Positions 1 through 6,334 of a DNA stretch of 18,584 nucleotides are shown here, piece after piece. How positions within the stretch are numbered: the stretch's first letter is position 1; each line of letters opens with the position of its first letter. Both the position numbers and the translations under genes were made by a program. The notes under the pieces were generated by a model, which made no database searches, had not been told where the DNA came from, and saw nothing but the letters and a program-made list of their open reading frames with translations. Source of the DNA: an uncultured Porphyromonadaceae bacterium (GTDB taxonomy: Bacteria; Bacteroidota; Bacteroidia; Bacteroidales; Barnesiellaceae_A); assembly GCA_900542255.1 (NCBI GenBank), contig UQMR01000045.1, forward strand, positions 1 to 18,584, given 5' to 3'.

Positions 1-2
1 TG

Positions 3-251
3 GTCTCTTTCCGCGGCATATATGGCACCATCAGCGATGCCAACTTCCATCCCGAACAGAGCGGGCTCTTTGCCTTCAACGACTCATGGAACGTGAAGCG
101 GATGGGCAACATGCCATACATGGAGGTAAGTGTAGGTATCGACAATATTCTCACCATATTGCGCATAGAATATGTCTTCCGCGTCACCTACCGCGATACT
201 CCGGGTGCCAACCTGGGGGGTGTGCGCATCGCATTGCACGCCTCTTTCTAA
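3..251 (+). CDS. C-terminal end of a DUF5686-family outer-membrane protein (5' truncated)
   Basis: The frame is open from the window edge to a TAA at 249-251 and gives 82 residues. The visible part holds the closing segment typical of Bacteroidetes DUF5686 proteins, which are large proteins with an N-terminal carboxypeptidase-like repeat and a C-terminal barrel-like region. Recognisable pieces are the MPYMEVSVGIDNI stretch, the LRIEYVFRVTYRD stretch and a GGVRIALHASF end. The terminal phenylalanine and the alternating hydrophobic pattern fit an outer-membrane beta-strand. The N-terminal domains lie outside the window, so the assignment rests on the tail alone. The gene converges on lgt. Its function is not established by the sequence. 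Confidence 0.7.
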   Translation, partial: VSFRGIYGTISDANFHPEQSGLFAFNDSWNVKRMGNMPYMEVSVGIDNILTILRIEYVFRVTYRDTPGANLGGVRIALHASF

Positions 252-261
252 GAGAATCTCC

Positions 262-306
262 ACCCTGCGGTACGCCTCTGTCTCACTGCCGTACCGGTCG
301 CAGGGT
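262..306. repeat. Inverted repeat downstream of the DUF5686-like gene
   Basis: ACCCTGCG (262-269) and CGCAGGGT (299-306) are perfect 8-bp inverted arms. Inside them GTAC (270-273) can pair with GTAC (291-294). No T-run follows on either strand. It lies 11 nt after the upstream gene's stop, so it could stabilise the 3' end of that mRNA or help termination. A smaller inverted repeat, GGCAT/ATGCC with a 4-nt loop, sits at 340-353. Confidence 0.4.
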
Positions 307-381
307 CTTGTACCCGCAGCACCTGTCGGAAGCCGACATGGCATCGGCATGCCGTCCGAGGCGATAAAAGGCATATGCAAA

Positions 382-424
382 AGAGCCATATCTTCACTCA
401 GAAACCAAGTGTGGATATGGCTCT
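382..424. terminator. Bidirectional terminator between the DUF5686-like gene and lgt
   Basis: AGAGCCATATC (382-392) and GATATGGCTCT (414-424) form a perfect 11-bp stem. CACT (395-398) and AGTG (408-411) extend it inward, leaving a loop of about 9 nt. On the plus strand it is followed by a short T-rich stretch (CTTTAT). It lies between two convergent genes, 130 nt after the first stop and about 80 nt after the lgt stop, as expected for a shared terminator. The U-tracts are weak. Confidence 0.55.
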
Positions 425-502
425 CTTTATGTCGCCTTGTTTCAGACTAAGGAGTTCACTTCCCCCTCCCAAAAAAGAAACGGGATTTGCGCCCTCTCTA
501 TA

Positions 503-1375
503 TCATCCTTTATTCTTATGCACGGGCTTGTCTTTGTCATCGGCATACCGTATAGGTATAGGCGGACGACGCATAGCCCGCACCACCAGCCATATGCCGG
601 CAGCAACAAACGGGATGCTGAGCCACTGTCCCATGTTGAAGGTCATGCCTGCCTCGAATGCCACTTGGTCGTTCTTTACAAACTCTATGAAGAAACGCGA
701 CAGGAACGTGCCTATGAAAAATACGCCCAACAGCAAGCCGGGACGCTGCTCGGCATGACGGCGCCAATACATATACATCAATAGGATGAAGAGCAACAGA
801 TAGGCTCCGGCCTCATACAGCTGGGTAGGATGCGACGGCGCACTGTATATCGGTGCCGCCCCTTGCTCCCATGCGGGTATATTGAGTATGAAACGGAAAG
901 CCCACGGAACATCGGTGGCATGACCGTATATTTCGTGATTCATGAGGTTTCCCAAACGTATGAGCATTCCCACAAATGCAATGGGGACAACGACGCGGTC
1001 TAATATCCATAAAACATTCTCATGGGTAACACGCCGCGAGAATATCCACATGGCGATGATAATACCTATGGCACCACCGTGGCTGGCAAGGCCGCCCTCC
1101 CATACTTTGAGTATCTCTATGGGATGTTGCGAGTAGTAGTCCCACTGATAGAAGAGGCAGTGTCCGAGACGCGCGCCTACGAGCGTAGCAATAAAGAGGT
1201 ACAACAAGAGTATATCGAGCCACGACTCGGGCTTTCCCTCGTGCTTGAACATCTTGCCTACCAAGTAATACCCGAAGGCAAAACCTATCACAAAAAACAA
1301 CCCGTACCAGCGTATCTCTACAAAGCCGTCGTATATGGCAGGGTGCGCATTCCACGTTATATAATCCAGTATCAT
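503..1375 (-). CDS. lgt: Prolipoprotein diacylglyceryl transferase
   Basis: This is an inner-membrane enzyme that moves diacylglycerol from phosphatidylglycerol to the lipobox cysteine of prolipoproteins, the first step of lipoprotein maturation. The 290-residue product is strongly hydrophobic with about seven membrane segments. Family landmarks are visible: IRWYG near residue 21, GARLGHCLFY near 67-76, HGGAIG (His99), the signature RLGNLMNHEIYG (Arg140 to Gly151), HPTQLYE (182-188) and a late RFFIEF containing Glu231. The tail is short and charged. The frame is open to an earlier ATG at 1405, but the ten extra residues have no family counterpart, so the start at 1375 (MILDYITWN) is chosen. 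The promoter at 1463-1494 is compatible with either. The gene is monocistronic and converges on the DUF5686-like gene. Confidence 0.95.
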   Translation of the reverse strand: MILDYITWNAHPAIYDGFVEIRWYGLFFVIGFAFGYYLVGKMFKHEGKPESWLDILLLYLFIATLVGARLGHCLFYQWDYYSQHPIEILKVWEGGLASHGGAIGIIIAMWIFSRRVTHENVLWILDRVVVPIAFVGMLIRLGNLMNHEIYGHATDVPWAFRFILNIPAWEQGAAPIYSAPSHPTQLYEAGAYLLLFILLMYMYWRRHAEQRPGLLLGVFFIGTFLSRFFIEFVKNDQVAFEAGMTFNMGQWLSIPFVAAGIWLVVRAMRRPPIPIRYADDKDKPVHKNKG

Positions 1376-1462
1376 CGCTCTATATGTATGTTGTTCGTTA
1401 GCCATGCCGCAACCCTATGCCCTACATGCATACAATGCCGGCTCACGAGGCTTACGGCCCGA

Positions 1463-1494
1463 CAAAGATAGTGCAAGCAAAGGCAAAAAGCAAA
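1463..1494 (-). promoter_or_regulatory. Candidate Bacteroidetes-type promoter for lgt
   Basis: On the minus strand TATCTTTG (plus positions 1463-1470) is an exact match to the Bacteroidetes -7 element TAnnTTTG. A TTTG (plus 1491-1494) lies 20 nt upstream and fits the -33 element. Predicted transcription would start around 1455, leaving a leader of about 50-80 nt before lgt. The -33 element falls inside the arm of the hairpin at 1477-1514. Confidence 0.5.
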
Positions 1495-1514
1495 GTTTGC
1501 CTTTGCTTTTTGCC
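1477..1514 (-). terminator. Overlapping alternative hairpins after phoU; probable pst-phoU operon terminator
   Basis: Two perfect stems compete for the same bases. Stem A pairs 1477-1487 with 1496-1506 (11 bp, 8-nt loop). Stem B pairs 1482-1494 with 1502-1514 (13 bp, 7-nt loop). Both arise from interleaved GCAAAGGC and GGCAAAAAGC motifs. On the minus strand the stems are followed by TTTGCTTG or TTGCAC, a weak U-tract. The position 118 nt after the phoU stop suggests operon termination, but the same bases include the -33 element of the lgt promoter. The spacer at 1515-1632 holds nothing else I can name apart from a short direct repeat, AGAGACGGCG, at 1543 and 1562. Confidence 0.5.
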
Positions 1515-1632
1515 CGGCAGAATCTATCTTGGCAGGAGTGCATAGAGACGGCGGGCAGATAAGAGACGGCGCAGCCTGCATCTCCTCGTCACAAGAGTGC
1601 CGGCTGCACCGTATGCCACTGTTCGCGAGGCA

Positions 1633-2334
1633 TCACACCTCCGGTTCCTCTTCCTGCTCCCGGGCCCGCTTTTTATCGGCATGTTTCATGACCTTGGCAT
1701 CTACGCAGAAAATAATCTCCTCGGCGATGTTGGTCATGTGGTCTCCGGTCCGTTCGAGCTTGCGTACGACGCCACCCAACGCAAGGCACAGCGCCACATC
1801 CTCGACATTCCGACGGGCATGCTCTACCAGAATATCCGTAGAGGCACGGTTTATTTTATCGAGCATGTCATCTTTGGCAAGCGCTGCAAGCGCCTCCTCG
1901 ACATTCTCGGTAACGAAAGCATGCAGCAATCCCTCCATCATATCGAACACGATGCCAAACATCGCTTCGAGCTGCAAATCTTTCAGCAGTTTCGCGTCGA
2001 TGCGCTCTGCGTCTGTATCGCTCACAAAGCGCGCCATACCATCGGCATAATCGCCGATACGCTCCAAGTCGCTGTTGATTTTCAGCATGGCAAGTATAAA
2101 GCGCAGGTCTACCGCAACGGGGTTGTAGAGAGCTATATAGTCTTCTACATCACTGCTTATCTTCAAGTCGAAAGCATCTACCCGGCGCTCACGCACGGCA
2201 ATCTGCTGCGCCGCCTTGCCATCGAGATTTATCACTGCCATCTTGGCATGTTGCAACTGGCTGTAAACCAAATTCCACATCTGCACAATCTCATCGCGCA
2301 GAGCAGAGAGTTCGTTTTCTATAAATCTTACCAT
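1633..2334 (-). CDS. phoU: Phosphate transport/signalling accessory protein PhoU
   Basis: This is a cytoplasmic, all-helical regulator that links the Pst transporter to phosphate signalling and limits phosphate uptake. The 233-residue product contains the two tandem PhoU repeats, each marked by the metal-binding helix motif: ERIGDYADGM at residues 91-100 and KLERTGDHMTNIAEE at 192-206. The length is about normal for the family. The C-terminus ends in a charged tail (KKRAREQEEEPEV) beyond the second bundle. It starts 16 nt after the pstB stop and is the last gene of the pst operon. No phoR/phoB two-component pair is adjacent, so its signalling partner must be encoded elsewhere. Confidence 0.95.
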   Translation of the reverse strand: MVRFIENELSALRDEIVQMWNLVYSQLQHAKMAVINLDGKAAQQIAVRERRVDAFDLKISSDVEDYIALYNPVAVDLRFILAMLKINSDLERIGDYADGMARFVSDTDAERIDAKLLKDLQLEAMFGIVFDMMEGLLHAFVTENVEEALAALAKDDMLDKINRASTDILVEHARRNVEDVALCLALGGVVRKLERTGDHMTNIAEEIIFCVDAKVMKHADKKRAREQEEEPEV

Positions 2335-2350
2335 ATTTTGGCCTCCTGTT

Positions 2351-3100
2351 TTATCCGAAACGTCCCGTAATGTAGTTTTGTGTCTCTTTCTTACGGGGAT
2401 TTGTAAATATCACTTTCGTATTGTCATACTCTACCATCTCGCCCATATAGAAAAAGGCCGTTTTGTCACTCACGCGGGCAGCCTGCTGCATGTTGTGCGT
2501 GACAATGATGATAGTAACATCCTTACGCAATTCGCGTATGAGCTCTTCCACTTTGGCCGTAGATATAGGGTCGAGGGCCGATGCCGGCTCGTCCATCAAT
2601 AAGACCGATGGGGCTACGGCCATGGCTCTTGCTATGCAGAGTCGCTGCTGCTGTCCTCCCGAGAGGGCGTATGCCGATGCTTTGAGCTTGTCTTTCACCT
2701 CATCCCACAAAGCGGCTCCGCGCAAGGTCTCTTCTACCCGTTGGGCTATAAAGTCCTTGTCTTTCACCCCATTCACACGCAACCCATAAGCGACATTCTC
2801 ATATATGCTCATGGGGAAGGGATTGGGTCGTTGAAAGACCATTCCTACATCCTTACGCAGCTCATCTACCTCTACTTTGGGAGCATACACATCCTTACCG
2901 TCAATCAATATCTGCCCGGTAAGTCGTGTATCGGGTATCAGGTCGTTCATGCGGTTGAAGAGGCGCAGAAAAGTAGACTTTCCGCACCCCGAGGGGCCGA
3001 TGAATGCCACCACCTTATTTTGCTCTATCTCCATCGAGATATTTTTCAGAGCATGGAATGTGCCGTAATAAAAATCGATATTCTTAACTTCTATCTTCAT
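2351..3100 (-). CDS. pstB: Phosphate ABC transporter ATP-binding protein PstB
   Basis: This is the ATPase that powers phosphate import through PstCA. The 249-residue product is full length for the family. Visible ABC motifs are Walker [10 protein letters not shown] at residues 35-43, Q-loop Gln90 in the [10 protein letters not shown] segment characteristic of PstB, signature LSGGQ at 146-150, Walker B VLLMDEP at 166-172, and the switch histidine His202 in VTHNMQQA. The C-terminal TGRFG ending is also typical of PstB. It lies 4 nt after pstA and 16 nt before phoU, in one transcription unit. All catalytic residues are present, so it should be active. Confidence 0.97.
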   Translation of the reverse strand: MKIEVKNIDFYYGTFHALKNISMEIEQNKVVAFIGPSGCGKSTFLRLFNRMNDLIPDTRLTGQILIDGKDVYAPKVEVDELRKDVGMVFQRPNPFPMSIYENVAYGLRVNGVKDKDFIAQRVEETLRGAALWDEVKDKLKASAYALSGGQQQRLCIARAMAVAPSVLLMDEPASALDPISTAKVEELIRELRKDVTIIIVTHNMQQAARVSDKTAFFYMGEMVEYDNTKVIFTNPRKKETQNYITGRFG

Positions 3101-3104
3101 ATCT

Positions 3105-3992
3105 CTACTTCATTTTCAGTTTATTCTCGAAATACCGCCGCAAAACGCCCGACAGCAAATTTATAATAAGGATAATTATGATTAAGACCAGAGCCGTTCC
3201 ATAAGCGATGGGCTGTTGTGCCTCCATGTCGGTTCCGCTTGTCGATAAGACATAGAGGTGGTAGGGCAATGCCATACACTGGTCGAATATCGACGCAGGC
3301 AGCTGCGGAAAGAAATAGGCTGCACAGGTAAAGAGGATGGGAGCCGTCTCGCCCGAGACCCGTCCCAGTGAGAGGATAAGCCCCGTAATAATGCGCGGCA
3401 TACCCATGGGCAATATCACTCTCCATATTGTCTGCAATTTGCTGGCGCCCAAAGCGAGACTACCCTCGCGCATACTATCGGGGATGTCTTTGAGGGCCTC
3501 TTCGGTGGTGCGTATCACCAATGGCAGAGAAAGCAGCCCGAGCGTGAGCGAACCGGCAAGAATGCTATCGCCAAAGTTGAGGTATTTCACAAACAGTGCC
3601 ATACCGAACAAGCCGAATACTATCGAGGGGACTCCGCTGAGATTGTTGGTCATGTGACGAATCAGCTTCACCACCCACCCTTTCGAGGCAAATTCACTCA
3701 TATATATACCGCTCATGATACCTATCGGGAAAGCGACTATGGCACTGCCCAGCATCAGATAAAGCGTACCCACAATGGCAGGGAAGATACCGCCCGATGT
3801 CATGCCGTCCGAAGGGGCTTCCGTCAAGAAATCCCAGCTCAACACACCGGCTCCCTTATATATGATGAAACCGAGAATGGCAAACAAAATAAAAGCAACG
3901 AAAAGGCTTAAAAACCTGAATAACAAGAATGCTACCCGTTGCGCACTCCTTTTGCGCGCAGCATAGCGGGCAGGATATTCCACACTTTTCAT
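3105..3992 (-). CDS. pstA: Phosphate ABC transporter permease PstA
   Basis: This is an inner-membrane permease subunit that forms the phosphate channel with PstC. The 295-residue product has a basic N-terminus, a first membrane helix near residues 21-46, and then the core BPD_transp_1 fold. The coupling (EAA) loop reads [20 protein letters not shown] and contacts PstB. The [15 protein letters not shown] segment and the [16 protein letters not shown] segment are hallmarks of PstA. The length is normal, with no insert comparable to the one in PstC. It begins 2 nt after the pstC stop and ends 4 nt before pstB, so translational coupling is likely. Confidence 0.96.
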   Translation of the reverse strand: MKSVEYPARYAARKRSAQRVAFLLFRFLSLFVAFILFAILGFIIYKGAGVLSWDFLTEAPSDGMTSGGIFPAIVGTLYLMLGSAIVAFPIGIMSGIYMSEFASKGWVVKLIRHMTNNLSGVPSIVFGLFGMALFVKYLNFGDSILAGSLTLGLLSLPLVIRTTEEALKDIPDSMREGSLALGASKLQTIWRVILPMGMPRIITGLILSLGRVSGETAPILFTCAAYFFPQLPASIFDQCMALPYHLYVLSTSGTDMEAQQPIAYGTALVLIIIILIINLLSGVLRRYFENKLKMK

Positions 3993-3994
3993 CT

Positions 3995-5191
3995 CTATCG
4001 TGTTTTAGATTTATTCAATGATGATATATACTCTACACTCAGATTTATAAGCAGCGTCATGAAAAACAGCATGACTCCCAGCAAGAACAAGGCCTGATAG
4101 TGCGCTCCGCCGGCAGGAGCCTCGCCCAACTCGGCCGCTATCGTGGCGGGTATCGTACGCAGCGGTTCTACGATAGAGGTGGGTATGACGGCTGCATTTC
4201 CCGTCACCATAAGTACGGCCATCGTCTCACCCACGGCGCGCCCTATGCCCAATACGACACCCGATGTGATACCCGACATGGACGATGGTATGACCACCTT
4301 GTAAATGGTTTGCCAACGTGTCGCTCCCAAGGCAAGGCTTGCTTCGCGCAACGAACGGGGACAACTGCGCATGGCATCTTCGGCCACCGTTATCATCGTA
4401 GGCAGGGCCATGATGGCCAAGACTATACTGCCGGCCAAGCCGCTCTCGCCCACAGGGAGGTCAAAACCGTGTTGCAACAACGGCACAATCACTATAAGCC
4501 CGAAAAATCCATATACGACCGACGGAATACCGTTGAGCAACTCTATAACCGGCTTCAATATCGAACGCATACGCTCCGACGCAACCTCTGACATATAGAC
4601 CGCCACACTCAACCCAAACGGCAGGGCAAACAGGATGGCAAACAGGCTCACCCATAACGTGCCGGCCAACAGCGGCAGAATGCCAAACAGCGGTGCCGGC
4701 GTCGCCGTGGGGAACCACTCGGTGCCGGCAAACACCTCACGCAGCGATATGGTGCTGTCGTCTATATAATGCACATCGGCATCGGCGGGCAACACCGACT
4801 GGGGCACAAAGGCCACTATACCGGGCGTGCGGGCTATCAACCCGGCAATGAGCGTACCCACATGCTCATACTCGCCGCCCAGCTCTTCGGGGGTAAAATA
4901 CCGCTCAACATCTTCGAGCCGAAATGTCTCGATGGGCATATCTTCTCCGCCAACCTCTTTCCAGTTGACGATATCCTCATCGAAAACAGCCTTTATCTGC
5001 TCGGCCGTAAGATGCGACACCTCATTGTTTTTGTTCAAGGCCAATACATAACCCTCCTCTACCATGCGCTCCTTGAAAAGACCCGCGCCCTCGGTAAAGA
5101 GAAATCCTATAATCAACAGTATGACTATACTCGTGACAAAACCGCTGCACGTAAGGATTCCTTGCACTACTGCTTCAAAAAACTTTTTCAT
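3995..5191 (-). CDS. pstC: Phosphate ABC transporter permease PstC with a PstS-like periplasmic insert
   Basis: This is the partner permease of PstA. At 398 residues it is roughly 80-100 longer than typical PstC. The core permease lies in residues 166-398, with the NGIPSVVYGFFG segment at 220-231, an EAA loop at 271-290 (EDAMRSCPRSLREASLALGA), and GIGRAVGETMAVLMVTGNA at 315-333. Between the first helix (about 10-33) and the core sits an extracytoplasmic segment of about 110 residues (about 45-155). It resembles the second lobe of PstS: LTAEQIKAVF, then NWKEVGGED at 76-84, which is identical to PstS in the same operon, then a TPGIVAFVPQSVL stretch matching KGAIGYIGLAYL of PstS. The serine/threonine phosphate loop of PstS is absent. 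The gene starts 1 nt after the pstS stop. Confidence 0.93.
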   Translation of the reverse strand: MKKFFEAVVQGILTCSGFVTSIVILLIIGFLFTEGAGLFKERMVEEGYVLALNKNNEVSHLTAEQIKAVFDEDIVNWKEVGGEDMPIETFRLEDVERYFTPEELGGEYEHVGTLIAGLIARTPGIVAFVPQSVLPADADVHYIDDSTISLREVFAGTEWFPTATPAPLFGILPLLAGTLWVSLFAILFALPFGLSVAVYMSEVASERMRSILKPVIELLNGIPSVVYGFFGLIVIVPLLQHGFDLPVGESGLAGSIVLAIMALPTMITVAEDAMRSCPRSLREASLALGATRWQTIYKVVIPSSMSGITSGVVLGIGRAVGETMAVLMVTGNAAVIPTSIVEPLRTIPATIAAELGEAPAGGAHYQALFLLGVMLFFMTLLINLSVEYISSLNKSKTR

Positions 5192-5192
5192 A

Positions 5193-6038
5193 TCACCTTG
5201 TCGCTTCCGCTTCGTTTTTTACCGGGACAAAGCCCTGTTCCTCGACCATACGTTGCCCCTCATCAGATTTTATATACGATACAAAAGGCTGCACCATCGC
5301 CGTCTTCTCCACGTCATAGTAATAATACAACGGACGCACTATGGGGTAAGTACCGTCTGACGCGTTTTTTATCGAAGGCCGGGCATAGTGCTTGCCACCA
5401 TCGTATGATATGGCCAACGCCTTTACGTAGGGATTGAGATAAGCCAGTCCTATATAACCGATTGCGCCCTTGGTCTGCCGCACCGATTGTATAATAGCAC
5501 CGGTTGCCGGCATGGAAAGGACACTGCTCATATAATTCTTATTATGCAAAACGCTCTCTTTGAAGAACTCGTAGGTTCCCGACGAGGTTTCACGCGAGTA
5601 AACGACGATTTTGCAGTCTTCGCCGCCGACCTCCTTCCAATTCGTTATTTTACCTCTGAAAATTCCCTCCAACTGCTCCCGGGTAAGTCTATTCACAGGG
5701 TTTGCGGGGTTTACCACTACGGCCAGCGCATCGTACGCCACGACCTCCTCGGCAATCTTGAAGCCCGCCTTGGCAAACTTTACTTTTTCGCCGAATTTCA
5801 TCTGCCGTGATGCCATCGCTATGTCGGTCGTATTCTCCATCAACGAGGCGAGTCCTACGCCGGTGCCGCCACCTGTCACGACTATACCCGATGCAGGATT
5901 CCCTTTGAGATATGTTTCCGACAGTTCCTGTGTAAGCGGCAGCAACGTGTCGCTACCCTTGATACGCTGTGCATAGGCACCCGTCCACATTGTCGCGCAC
6001 ATACTGCCCAATACTAACAATAAAGCTCTGTTTGTCAT
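5193..6038 (-). CDS. pstS: Periplasmic phosphate-binding protein PstS
   Basis: This is the substrate-binding protein of the Pst system; it captures phosphate in the periplasm and delivers it to PstCA. Counting from the start chosen here the protein has 281 residues. A signal peptide (MTNRALLLVLGSMCATMWTG) ends at AYA before Gln. No lipobox precedes the cysteine, so a soluble periplasmic form is likely. Binding-site landmarks are KGSDT near the mature N-terminus, GGGTGVGLASL, and RETSSGTYEFF, whose Ser/Thr residues contact phosphate. An upstream in-frame ATG at 6050 exists, but it would lie only about 5 nt after the predicted transcription start, so 6038 is preferred. It is the first gene of the pstSCAB-phoU operon. 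Confidence 0.95.
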   Translation of the reverse strand: MTNRALLLVLGSMCATMWTGAYAQRIKGSDTLLPLTQELSETYLKGNPASGIVVTGGGTGVGLASLMENTTDIAMASRQMKFGEKVKFAKAGFKIAEEVVAYDALAVVVNPANPVNRLTREQLEGIFRGKITNWKEVGGEDCKIVVYSRETSSGTYEFFKESVLHNKNYMSSVLSMPATGAIIQSVRQTKGAIGYIGLAYLNPYVKALAISYDGGKHYARPSIKNASDGTYPIVRPLYYYYDVEKTAMVQPFVSYIKSDEGQRMVEEQGFVPVKNEAEATR

Positions 6039-6060
6039 AATCAATACCATGTTATCGCCG

Positions 6061-6093
6061 CAAAGATATATTGTAGGAGCCTATTATATCAAA
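6061..6093 (-). promoter_or_regulatory. Promoter of the pstSCAB-phoU operon
   Basis: On the minus strand TATCTTTG (plus positions 6061-6068) matches the Bacteroidetes -7 consensus TAnnTTTG exactly. TTTG (plus 6090-6093) is a -33 element at 21-nt spacing. Transcription would begin near 6055, giving a leader of about 17 nt to the pstS start at 6038. Confidence 0.65.
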
Positions 6094-6161
6094 TCCCCAA
6101 ACACATCTTAATAGCTTTATAATCAATATGCAACAGGTTTGTAATACAGTATTGCAATCAT

Positions 6162-6190
6162 GTTACACAGGGGTTACACAGGGGTTACAT
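6162..6190. promoter_or_regulatory. Pho-box-like triple direct repeat
   Basis: GTTACAC occurs at 6162-6168 and 6173-6179 and GTTACAT at 6184-6190, separated each time by AGGG, so the period is exactly 11 bp. Read on the minus strand, toward pstS, the units become CTGTGTA, CTGTGTA and GTATGTA, separated by ACCC. Seven-base repeats with 4-bp spacers are the architecture of the enterobacterial Pho box (CTGTCAT units). A looser copy, CTGTATT, lies on the minus strand at 6143-6149. The array lies about 70-100 bp upstream of the pst -33 element, and about 115 bp before the -7 box of the divergent peptidase gene. Confidence 0.5.
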
Positions 6191-6304
6191 ACGGCCCCGT
6201 ATTCCCGCCTTACAGAGACATCCCCGCACAAAAACAACAAAGAAAACAGCACCGGTGTTGCGAAAACAGATTGCCGCCACGACAGATATATGACGGCAAT
6301 TTAC

Positions 6305-6312
6305 TATTTTTG
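6305..6312 (+). promoter_or_regulatory. -7 promoter element of the DPP IV gene
   Basis: TATTTTTG matches TAnnTTTG exactly and lies 22 nt before the ATG at 6335, implying a leader of about 17 nt. I see no convincing TTTG at the expected -33 position, so the promoter may be weak or activator-dependent. Confidence 0.5.
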
Positions 6313-6334
6313 CCACATCATAAACAATTACCTC

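Noticed and set aside
1543..1571. Short direct repeat AGAGACGGCG downstream of phoU
   Set aside because: It is only two 10-bp copies with no flanking structure, too little to suggest a mobile element or attachment site.
6128..6334. N-terminal extension of the DPP IV frame
   Set aside because: The frame is open, but the extra residues show no family similarity, would bury the signal peptide and would overlap the -7 box and the Pho-like repeats.
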